Source: Promethearchaeia archaeon (GTDB taxonomy: Archaea; Asgardarchaeota; Lokiarchaeia; Sigyniarchaeales; SOKP01). From it: a stretch of 64,000 nt of DNA. The first letter of the stretch is position 1, and each line of letters begins with the position of its first letter. Made by a program: the position numbers and the translations under genes. Of this stretch, positions 51,048 to 58,967 are shown piece after piece. The stretch lies in the NCBI GenBank assembly GCA_029856145.1, contig JAHQWK010000001.1, positions 585,474 to 649,473 on the forward strand. Reading direction: 5' to 3'. The notes under the pieces are model-generated. The model had not been told where the DNA came from. It searched no databases and worked only from the letters and a program-made list of their open reading frames with translations.

Positions 51048-52991
51048 TCACCCTCCAATATAATTTTTATTATGAGATTCGTAGTTCTCTTTAAGAGAAC
51101 CATAATAATCAATGGGCTTTTCACCAATCTCTACTTGGTTATTCTCAAGTCTTACTGTAATAAATTTATGCCACTCAGGCGGATCCATTTCTGGATAATC
51201 TGATCTCTTAAAGTGCAACTGCTTAGAGCTTGCTTTCCGCGCTAAACAAGAATGAATTATTAACTTAGCATTAGTAAGTATATTTAGAACTTCCAGTGAG
51301 CGTATTAATTCATGAGGATTAAGAGCACGTAACTTAGGTGCTTCATTTTTTTCCATTTGATCTAAGTGTTTTAATCCAATATTTAAGAGTTCTTCGCTCT
51401 TTATCGCACCACAATAATTTTGCATAATTCTTGTAATATGCATATTAAATTCTTTCCACCCTATTCCATTCTCTCTATTTAAAAGGGAATAAATACGAGT
51501 TTTTTCTGCTTCTACTTGATGATAATCTATCACAGCTTCAGAGATTATCATCGCATAATCAGCAGCGTGCCTTCCAGCGTAATAACCCGTAGCTGCGGCA
51601 TGACCATTGCAATCTGAAGCAAATAGTTGATCACCAGCAGCATAAAGTCCTTCTAGATTTGTTCTCAACTCCCAATCATTAAAAATTCCACCGGGAACTC
51701 CGAAAAGTTGCCGTTCTCGTGGTAGAAAAGAAGCCGATGTCCATCCTTCTCCATAACTTTGAAGTAAATCACGATTAGGATTAAAATCTTCTCTTGTATA
51801 GGTATCCAGTATTGGAATTTTTGATTTTCCTTCTTCTCCTACCATTAAACCCCAGATTGCCTTTCGTTCAAGTTCGGGCATACTAGGCAAATCAGCATAA
51901 AAAGGTAGTTTAAAACCTTGTTTTAAAAGATCTTCAAATGGAAGAGTATCAGGTCCTAAGTATTTGTACAAATGAAAATCAGATTCACCCCCTCCTTTTA
52001 GGAAAAGTTTTTGCCCTGGAGCTGGTCGATATCGTTGAGAAATTTTTTTAAGTATATTGCCATCCCTATCAATCCATGGAACCTCTTTACCGTTCGCATC
52101 AACCATTGAACAGGCATACCATGTATTATGAGTATTACCAGTTCCATAAGGAGGAAAGCTTCGCTCACCCGACCATAGTCCTCTTAAGGACTTTTCCATC
52201 ATAGCAAATTCGACACCTGCTTCCCAACCCATGGCATGACCGTCCCCCATACACTGAAGTGGACGGAATTCAGAAATTCCTGGAAATCCTGGAGAAAAAA
52301 GCCAAATTCGCGTTGGACGAGCCATGGATAATATGGTTGCTTTGGCTTTAAAAATAATATATTCACCCGTTCGTCCATTTACCCCTATTCCTCCAATAAT
52401 CTTTGCTCCTTGCTTACCTCCTTCTGTTAATAAACTTGTAGCCATAGTTCTATCATAAACCTCAACACCTAAGCGTTTACATTCCTTATAAAGAGCTGGC
52501 TTAAAGGTTGTTCCCCATACTCGTAAGGTGTACTTATTTTCATAGTCATAAGCGAATAAGAATTTAGTTTTTTCATCTCTAAACTCAGCACCATTAAACT
52601 CATCTTCCGTGTCCCTAATCTTCCCGCCCATTTTTTCCAAGTCTAAAAGTCTATCATAACCTTCCCTACATTCGATGTAATGTGAAATTCCATTATTATA
52701 GCCATTATGATCTTCAATCATAGCCATTGTGAGCTCTTCGGGGGACACCTGTGAACAAGGATTGGTTGTTGCGGATTCCCAATGATCGCATCCAGATCCA
52801 CCTGCACCACTTCTTATTGTTGCTCCTTTTTCAACAAGAGCTACTTTTACTCCTTTTTTTGCCGCGGCTATTGCAGCCCAACAGCCTGCTATTCCTCCCC
52901 CCAAAACTAAAACATCAGAGGTTATTTCTTTTTTCGTATTCCATTTTATAGGATAAGGCCATTCAAATTTATTAAAAATTTGGTCTCTCAC
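51048..52991 (-). CDS. FAD-dependent oxidoreductase of the AprA/fumarate reductase family
   Basis: A 647-residue flavoprotein: FAD-binding VLGGGIAGCWAAIAAAKKG, RSGAGGSGCDHW, the late FAD segment GLYAAGDQLFASDCNGHAA. It belongs with AprA, FrdA and SdhA. The GTG start has AAGGAG nine bases upstream. With the AprB-like ferredoxin it forms a two-gene unit. No sulfate adenylyltransferase, dsr or membrane anchor genes are near, so sulfate reduction is not supported; the substrate is open. Confidence 0.8.
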   Translation of the reverse strand: MRDQIFNKFEWPYPIKWNTKKEITSDVLVLGGGIAGCWAAIAAAKKGVKVALVEKGATIRSGAGGSGCDHWESATTNPCSQVSPEELTMAMIEDHNGYNNGISHYIECREGYDRLLDLEKMGGKIRDTEDEFNGAEFRDEKTKFLFAYDYENKYTLRVWGTTFKPALYKECKRLGVEVYDRTMATSLLTEGGKQGAKIIGGIGVNGRTGEYIIFKAKATILSMARPTRIWLFSPGFPGISEFRPLQCMGDGHAMGWEAGVEFAMMEKSLRGLWSGERSFPPYGTGNTHNTWYACSMVDANGKEVPWIDRDGNILKKISQRYRPAPGQKLFLKGGGESDFHLYKYLGPDTLPFEDLLKQGFKLPFYADLPSMPELERKAIWGLMVGEEGKSKIPILDTYTREDFNPNRDLLQSYGEGWTSASFLPRERQLFGVPGGIFNDWELRTNLEGLYAAGDQLFASDCNGHAAATGYYAGRHAADYAMIISEAVIDYHQVEAEKTRIYSLLNRENGIGWKEFNMHITRIMQNYCGAIKSEELLNIGLKHLDQMEKNEAPKLRALNPHELIRSLEVLNILTNAKLIIHSCLARKASSKQLHFKRSDYPEMDPPEWHKFITVRLENNQVEIGEKPIDYYGSLKENYESHNKNYIGG

Positions 52992-53112
52992 TCGTTATTT
53001 CTCCTTTTTAAATTTCAAATTTAAATCTATTAAGTATTTCTAGAACAATAAAACAAATAAAGTAATTTGATAAATATAAATAATAACAGAAATAAATTTC
53101 AATTTTTAGATT

Positions 53113-53490
53113 ATGTATAAAATTGAGAAAATAGGAAAATATCATCTCTATACAAAGATAATAGGTACATTTCCACCTTCAGTAGCGAAAAAATTCATTG
53201 ATGAATTTGAAGAAAAGACGAAAAATCTAAAAATGTTTTCAGTAATAGTTGATGGATTAGACTTCATATTATTAAATCTCAAATCATTTGAAATTGTACT
53301 AGAATTTCTTAAAAAGAATAATGATAGATTAGTTAAGTCTGCATATATCATTGCACGAAATCCTGTTTTGGATAAAGAAGCTCAAATCTTGTTAGATAGA
53401 GCAGATTCTCCAAAAAGGAAGATTGTAGAAAATCTTGATGATGCTAAAAAATGGATTGGTATCAGTGAAATAAAAATAGAAAAAGATTAG
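53113..53490 (+). CDS. STAS/SpoIIAA-like small protein
   Basis: A 125-residue alpha/beta protein with the SpoIIAA-like pattern: strand KYHLYTKIIGTF, helix VAKKFIDEFEEKT, strand MFSVIVDGLDFILLN, and helix-strand pairs following. These domains act as interaction modules, sometimes lipid-binding. Its stop overlaps the stop of the convergent DNA methyltransferase by four bases. Confidence 0.55.
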   Translation: MYKIEKIGKYHLYTKIIGTFPPSVAKKFIDEFEEKTKNLKMFSVIVDGLDFILLNLKSFEIVLEFLKKNNDRLVKSAYIIARNPVLDKEAQILLDRADSPKRKIVENLDDAKKWIGISEIKIEKD

Positions 53491-54317
53491 CCTTCTCTTT
53501 TAATTTCTTTATCATTATAATTAATATTTAATCTTTTTTTACACAGTTCAATAGCTTTTGGATTATTATCTACCCCAATCCATTTTCTATTCAATTTATT
53601 AGCTGCCGCTAAAGTTGTACCTGTTCCACAAAAAAAGTCAACTACAAGATCTCCTTTATTCGATGAAGCTAAGATGATACGTTCCAATAATTTTTCTGGT
53701 TTCTGAGTAGGATAACCAAGATATTCTTTTGATCTTGTAGTGGTTTGAAAAGAATAGATATCATTCCAGACATCCCCTAGAGCATTGCCAGGTTTTTCGT
53801 CTAAATATTGTTTTCCCCCTCTTCTTTTTCTATAAAGACGTCCGTTTTCATCTTGATAGCGGAACATTTTTCTAATATATTCTTCTTTATATGGCGTATA
53901 TTGCTTGTTAAAAGTAAAAATATCAGATTTTGTATAATATAAGATAGTGTCATGTTGGCGTACCCATCCTTTTACTTGACTTTTAAATCCAGACACACTT
54001 CCTACATTCCAGATAATTTCTCTTCTAAAATTTATTCTGCCAAAAATGTTATCACATAAAACTTTTAATTCAAAAGCTGCATTCGGATCACAGTGACAAT
54101 AAAAACTTCCAGAATTTTTGAGAACCCGATACATCTCCCCAATTCTCGTCTTCATAAAATTAATATAATCATCGAGGGAATTCCATAAATCAGAAAACTC
54201 TTTATAATCCACTCCACTAAAAAAAGGTGGATCTATATAGATTAAATCAATTGAATCGGAATCAAGTTTTTTTAGAAATTCTAAGTTTTCTGCCAAATAG
54301 ACGGAATTAATTTTCAT
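53487..54317 (-). CDS. Solitary DNA methyltransferase (beta class, N4C or N6A)
   Basis: A 276-residue methyltransferase with motif IV DLIYIDPPFF near the N-terminus and SAM motif VVDFFCGTGTTLAAA near the C-terminus, the order of the beta class. DPPF suggests adenine-N6 or cytosine-N4 methylation. TQKPEKLLERI is the usual motif before the SAM site. No restriction gene is adjacent; the divergent neighbour is a nucleoside deoxyribosyltransferase-like gene. Confidence 0.88.
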   Translation of the reverse strand: MKINSVYLAENLEFLKKLDSDSIDLIYIDPPFFSGVDYKEFSDLWNSLDDYINFMKTRIGEMYRVLKNSGSFYCHCDPNAAFELKVLCDNIFGRINFRREIIWNVGSVSGFKSQVKGWVRQHDTILYYTKSDIFTFNKQYTPYKEEYIRKMFRYQDENGRLYRKRRGGKQYLDEKPGNALGDVWNDIYSFQTTTRSKEYLGYPTQKPEKLLERIILASSNKGDLVVDFFCGTGTTLAAANKLNRKWIGVDNNPKAIELCKKRLNINYNDKEIKREG

Positions 54318-54354
54318 ATAAAAATTAATAATAATATATCGAGATTAATATATT

Positions 54355-54738
54355 ATGGAAAAAGAACGATTAAATAAGAATTTCTTGGCTGAATTCAAAA
54401 AATATAATTTTTCAAGAATACGAGAGAATAAAATTTATTTAGTTGGCTCTATTCGCTTTAAAGATTATTTTATTAAAATTGAATCAATATTGCAAATTAT
54501 TTATAAAAAACTTGTAAGTATCTGTTCGGTAGACGGTTTAATAAATAAAGAAAAATCTTCAATTGAAGAATGGGATAACCTACAAGAAATAGCACTAAAA
54601 AAATTGCATGATCAGGAAGCTATATTAGTGATTGAGATTAATAATTATATTGGTGAACAATCTAAAGAGGAAATAGAATATTTTAAAAATAATTTGAAAC
54701 GGCCTATATATTTTTTATCGAAATTGAAAATTAGTTAA
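54355..54738 (+). CDS. Nucleoside 2-deoxyribosyltransferase-like protein
   Basis: A 127-residue protein. IYLVGSIRFKDYF, the LHDQEAILVIEINNYIGEQSKEEIEYFK segment (two motifs) and the final RPIYFLSK match a family of short proteins related to nucleoside 2-deoxyribosyltransferases (GSxRFK..., LH..KI..., GYIG.S...EI.YA). The enzymes cleave or exchange N-glycosidic bonds. It is divergent from the DNA methyltransferase with only 37 bases between, so they may share a promoter. Confidence 0.65.
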   Translation: MEKERLNKNFLAEFKKYNFSRIRENKIYLVGSIRFKDYFIKIESILQIIYKKLVSICSVDGLINKEKSSIEEWDNLQEIALKKLHDQEAILVIEINNYIGEQSKEEIEYFKNNLKRPIYFLSKLKIS

Positions 54739-54800
54739 TTCTTAAATCTAATTATTAATAACTTTTAAAAGAGAAATATAGTGCCCTTTCTTTTTCATTT

Positions 54801-54814
54801 AACCTTTAAAGGTT
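54801..54814. repeat. 14-bp perfect palindrome
   Basis: AACCTTTAAAGGTT lies in the 200-base gap before the gene at 54941. It could be a regulator site or part of a promoter. Confidence 0.35.
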
Positions 54815-54940
54815 CCTTTGAATATGATTAAAAATCAATAATCTAAACATCTCAACATATTTTTAAGACCTATCAGCTTAATATCTTCAAATTCGATAAA
54901 TTGTAATATCTAAGTACAAGATTGAGGGTTTCAAACTATA

Positions 54941-55912
54941 ATGGAATTGTTCCAGGTTTTTTGGGACGACCAAAAGAAACTTTTTTTAGAATTCAAAAAA
55001 GAAGAGAACGAAAAACTAGTTTATCTCCCCAATAATATAAGACGCTTAAATATACAATTTGAAATTTCAAAAGAAGAAGTATTCTATAAAGAACCTCCTT
55101 ACCTTATTTCTATTAAAAAGATTTTTCATTCAGGTGAAACACTTGCCTTCACTGTTGATTTAGATTTAATCAATAATCTTGAAGATCTTCAAATTAAGAT
55201 TTTACGATTACATATTTTTCTAAACTCAGGTCAACGAATTGAGCATTCATTCAGAGAAACCTTTAAAGTATCTGAAATTGATTTTAATGAGGAATGCTAT
55301 ATAGGATTCGAATTTGAGGATTTGAACCCAAACAAAAATCTAAGAAGTACATTTACCCAAGAAAAAATCTATGAAGAAATTAAAACAAACTTTAATAAGA
55401 GCGAACAAAAAAGAACTGTTATATATGAAAAGAAAAGAGTTGAAAATATTCCTGAAGATTTTTCCATAATTTCAATGGTCAGTGAAAGCAATAAGTCTTT
55501 AAAAAACATTGAAGAACAACTAAAAAATTTAGCAGTCATATTGAAAAACATGAGTTTCAATAATACTCAGTATCTCCCCCCAATTCCTGTTAAAAGGAGT
55601 CAAGAGCCTGGTATTGAAAGAATAAGAAGACTCCCTTCTAATTCTAACTTACTTCAAAGTGGAGCGCCTTCAGCAAAAATTTTAGTAATCAAAGAAATGA
55701 AATCTATTTTTAAAAATTCTATCGATGAAAATACTGATTTTAATATAAAAAACATTTTAAAACCTATGAGCGAAGAAGATCTTAAAGCTATTACACTTTC
55801 TGACGAACTTTTAATGAAGAAAGAACAAGAATCTATAAAAAATCAAATTAAACGATTAAAAAATAAACAAAAGGAACCACTTGCGCTGGAGAATTTAAAA
55901 GAACCTCAATAA
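54941..55912 (+). CDS. Unrecognised protein with beta-rich N-terminus and helical C-terminus
   Basis: A 323-residue protein. The first 140 residues alternate short strands (KLFLEFKKEENEKLVYL, LAFTVDLDLI, LRLHIFLNSGQRIEH) like a beta-sandwich, followed by a coiled-coil segment (about 185-205), a Pro/Arg linker and charged helices. No family recognised. It precedes the GPN GTPase gene. Confidence 0.55.
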   Translation: MELFQVFWDDQKKLFLEFKKEENEKLVYLPNNIRRLNIQFEISKEEVFYKEPPYLISIKKIFHSGETLAFTVDLDLINNLEDLQIKILRLHIFLNSGQRIEHSFRETFKVSEIDFNEECYIGFEFEDLNPNKNLRSTFTQEKIYEEIKTNFNKSEQKRTVIYEKKRVENIPEDFSIISMVSESNKSLKNIEEQLKNLAVILKNMSFNNTQYLPPIPVKRSQEPGIERIRRLPSNSNLLQSGAPSAKILVIKEMKSIFKNSIDENTDFNIKNILKPMSEEDLKAITLSDELLMKKEQESIKNQIKRLKNKQKEPLALENLKEPQ

Positions 55913-56045
55913 ATCTTTTCTCACACTTTCCTTATAATAGAAGAAGATTATAATTATTTTTGAATTATTATTACCCAATTAATTACTAATAAATCTTTTT
56001 CTTTAATCGAGTATTAAATTATTATTAGGATTTGTTAATTCAATT

Positions 56046-56050
56046 GAGGT
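56046..56050 (+). promoter_or_regulatory. Shine-Dalgarno deciding an AUU start for the GPN GTPase
   Basis: GAGGT lies seven bases before ATT at 56058-56060. No ATG, GTG or TTG exists in frame between the upstream TAA and the Walker A motif. Confidence 0.55.
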
Positions 56051-56057
56051 TAAAAAA

Positions 56058-56834
56058 ATTTTATTAAATTATTTTATAGGAACAGCAGGAAGTGGAAAAT
56101 CTACACTTACAGGAGAATTAAAAGAATATATTGTAAATCGGGATCCAGAAATATCTGTTATTACTATCAACCTAGATCCAGGAGTAAGGATTCTTACATA
56201 TGCTCCTGATATAGATATACGAGATTACATTGTTCTTGAAGAAGTTATGGAAAAATATGGATTAGGTCCTAATGGAGCTATGATATTAGCCTCTGATATA
56301 ATGGTAAATTATTTAGACGATTTAAAAGATGAGATAGATGAATTTAACGCAGATTGGATTTTAGTAGATACTGCTGGTCAATTAGAATTATTTGCTTTTC
56401 GTGAAACTGGTCCACTTATAGCAAGTGCTTTAGGATTTGGTTCAATTCAACGAGCAGTAAGTTTTCTTTTTGATTCAAATCTTGTATTAAGACCAAATGG
56501 TTTTATCTCCACCTTACTTTTAGCTGCTTCTGTTCAATTCCGCTTTAGAGAGATTCCTCAAATTAATATTCTCTCAAAAGTAGACCTTTTAGATGAAGAT
56601 CAAATTGAAATGATTGTAAATTGGAGTCAAGATTTTAAAGCATTAGAAGAATCTACTAGTGAAAGAGAGAGTGGATTAATCAGAGAATTATCAATGAACT
56701 TATCAGAAGTGTTTACTCAAATGGGTTCAACTGCAGAACTAATGCCTTGCTCAATTAAAGAAGAAAATGGGCTTGATTTATTATTTGGATATTTACAGAG
56801 GATTTTTGATTCAGACAAATCTAAATTTTATTAA
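56058..56834 (+). CDS. GPN-loop GTPase with apparent AUU start
   Basis: A 258-residue GPN GTPase: Walker A GTAGSGKST near residues 8-16, the family-defining GPN in YGLGPNGA (about 67-74), G3 DTAGQ and G4 SKVD. Archaeal and eukaryotic GPN proteins are dimeric and assist assembly of RNA polymerase and other complexes. The first ATG in frame (56247) would remove Walker A, so the start must lie upstream; ATT at 56058 after GAGGT gives the normal length and first strand. The next gene starts 22 bases after the stop. Confidence 0.85.
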   Translation: MLLNYFIGTAGSGKSTLTGELKEYIVNRDPEISVITINLDPGVRILTYAPDIDIRDYIVLEEVMEKYGLGPNGAMILASDIMVNYLDDLKDEIDEFNADWILVDTAGQLELFAFRETGPLIASALGFGSIQRAVSFLFDSNLVLRPNGFISTLLLAASVQFRFREIPQINILSKVDLLDEDQIEMIVNWSQDFKALEESTSERESGLIRELSMNLSEVFTQMGSTAELMPCSIKEENGLDLLFGYLQRIFDSDKSKFY

Positions 56835-56856
56835 AATAATCAAATCATTCAAAAAA

Positions 56857-57954
56857 ATGAAAATTATTGGCCCAATAGCTGGTATCGGTTCAAGATTACG
56901 CCCATTTACCTTAAGTAAACCAAAAGCATTCTTAACAATCGCAGGTAAAACTGTTCTGGATCATATTCTTAGTAAATTTAGTAAAACTTTTGATGCGGAT
57001 ACTGAATTAATTTTAATAGTAGGTTATAAAAAAAGACAAATAATGGAGTATATCAAAAAGAACTATAGTGAAAAATTTAACCTAACATTTATTGAGCAAA
57101 TTCCAAGAGGATATGAAGAAGGAATACCATATTATTGGGGTTTAGGGGAAGCCATCTATTTAGCACATTCAAGATTCAAAAAAGCAGAATCAAAAAATGC
57201 GAAAGAAGATAAAAGAAAAGGATCTCTTATTTTCTTGGGTGATATGTTACCTCTAGATGAGTATTCTTATCTAATGTATAAATATTGGGAATCTGATGTA
57301 GATGGGATAATTACCGTAATGAAAGTTCCTAAAGAAGATGCAAGCTCTTACGGTATTGTGGTTGTAAATGAAAATAATCTAATAAAAAAATTAGTTGAAA
57401 AACCTAAAGAGTTTGTATCAAACTTAGCTATTGCAGGACCATATTCATTTTCAAATACTGCTACATGCGCACTCTTCAAAAATCTTAAAAAATATCTGGA
57501 CCAGAGAACTGATGATTCGAAAGAAATTTATATGACAGATAGTTTACAGGATCTTGTAGACCAAGGATTTAAAATTGCCGCGGTAGAATTAAAACAAGGA
57601 ATCTTAGATTTTGGGCGCCCTTCTGAACTTTTAAAGGGAAATAAATATCTTTTAGAACAAAATTCTAGTAGGGTTGTTGATTTTCCAAAATATAATATAA
57701 CCATAGAGAGAGCCTTTTTAAAAAATCCTTGTTTTATTGGAGAAAATTCTAAGATTATAAATTCTGTAATTGGTCCTTATGTCTCTATTGGTAATGACTC
57801 CTACATTGAAAATTGTATTTTAGAAAACAGCGTTATAGAAACGAGAGCTTATCTTAATAATATTATCTCCCAAAACTCGATTATCGGTAGTAATGTAAAG
57901 GTTGAAAATATTAGTAAAGATAATTTGATTATTGGGGATAAAAGCGTCTATTGA
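56857..57954 (+). CDS. Sugar-1-phosphate nucleotidyltransferase with beta-helix tail
   Basis: A 365-residue protein. N-terminal nucleotidyltransferase motif GIGSRLRPFTLSKPKAFLTIAGKT (in two parts), then FLGDMLP for metal binding and VEKPKE. The C-terminal 90 residues show left-handed beta-helix hexapeptides (IGPYVSIGNDSYIENCIL, in parts). It makes NDP-sugars such as dTDP-glucose or UDP-GlcNAc for glycan synthesis. ATG at 56857 starts at the nucleotide-binding strand. Confidence 0.85.
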   Translation: MKIIGPIAGIGSRLRPFTLSKPKAFLTIAGKTVLDHILSKFSKTFDADTELILIVGYKKRQIMEYIKKNYSEKFNLTFIEQIPRGYEEGIPYYWGLGEAIYLAHSRFKKAESKNAKEDKRKGSLIFLGDMLPLDEYSYLMYKYWESDVDGIITVMKVPKEDASSYGIVVVNENNLIKKLVEKPKEFVSNLAIAGPYSFSNTATCALFKNLKKYLDQRTDDSKEIYMTDSLQDLVDQGFKIAAVELKQGILDFGRPSELLKGNKYLLEQNSSRVVDFPKYNITIERAFLKNPCFIGENSKIINSVIGPYVSIGNDSYIENCILENSVIETRAYLNNIISQNSIIGSNVKVENISKDNLIIGDKSVY

Positions 57955-58089
57955 ATAATTTTCTTATTGTTATATATTAAAACTTGGAAATTATGAATGA
58001 TAACTTCTATATATTATAATTAAATATTAATTCTAGAAATATTAAAATACTACATAATAATAACAAGAAATTGAGAAGGTAAAAAAAAA

Positions 58090-58920
58090 TTACTCTACAT
58101 GAACACCTAATTCTCTTAATTTCTTTATATCACTTCTAAAATTATGAGGTAACAGAAAGGCATTCATTTCTAACCACTCTAAATTCCTCAATTCAAACAA
58201 TGGTTCTAAATTCTCGACTCTTATATTATGAAGATATAAATGCTTTAATCTATGAAGACTACTTAATGGCCTTAAATCAGATATAGGATTATTAGATAAA
58301 TATAATCCTTCAAGATTAATCATTCTCTCTATACCTTGTAGACTAGATATATTATTGTTAGACAAACCTAAGACCTTCAAAGATTTGAGTCCTTCTAGAC
58401 ATGAAATCTCATTAATCTCATTAGTATCTAGCCTTAATTTCTTTAAATCTTTAAGATCTCCTAAAGCCCCAATTACCTTAATCTGGTTATTAGATAAAAT
58501 CAAATCAGACAATTTCTGAAGATCTTGAAGATTCTCAATTTTCTTTATTTGATTTGAAGCTAAATTTAAGTATTCAAGATTTATTAAACCATCCAAACCT
58601 TCTATCTTATAAATTTCATTTTTCATCAAAGAAAGAGATTCTAATTTCTGCAACTTTGATAATCCGTCAATCTTAGTTATTTTATTACCAGATATATAAA
58701 GACTTCTCAAATTAAAGAGACTAACAAGATTTTCAATCTGAGTAATCTTATTACTGGATAGAATTAATTCAACTAAATTTGGACTCCTAAGAGCTTCAAT
58801 CTTCTCAATGAAATTACCGGAAAGATTTAAAGAAGCTATACCCGAGATCCTTTCTAACTCTTGAACATCTCCAATTGATTTAATCCCACGATAACTTAAA
58901 TCCAATTTATTATACAGCAT
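58090..58920 (-). CDS. SDS22-like leucine-rich-repeat protein
   Basis: A 276-residue protein of about eleven 22-residue LRRs with the SDS22 pattern 'L..L.L..N.I..I.GL..L..L' (KLQKLESLSLMKNEIYKIEG). No signal peptide. Eukaryotic SDS22 binds protein phosphatase 1, and such LRRs are abundant in Asgard genomes. ATG at 58920 with GAGAG five bases upstream is preferred to an in-frame TTG at 58932. Confidence 0.8.
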   Translation of the reverse strand: MLYNKLDLSYRGIKSIGDVQELERISGIASLNLSGNFIEKIEALRSPNLVELILSSNKITQIENLVSLFNLRSLYISGNKITKIDGLSKLQKLESLSLMKNEIYKIEGLDGLINLEYLNLASNQIKKIENLQDLQKLSDLILSNNQIKVIGALGDLKDLKKLRLDTNEINEISCLEGLKSLKVLGLSNNNISSLQGIERMINLEGLYLSNNPISDLRPLSSLHRLKHLYLHNIRVENLEPLFELRNLEWLEMNAFLLPHNFRSDIKKLRELGVHVE

Positions 58921-58967
58921 ATGTACTCTCAAATATAAGAATTTATAATTTATATAAAGAAAGTTGA

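Noticed and set aside
50758..52991. Dissimilatory sulfate reduction
   Set aside because: Only an AprAB-like pair is present; no other pathway gene is in the window.
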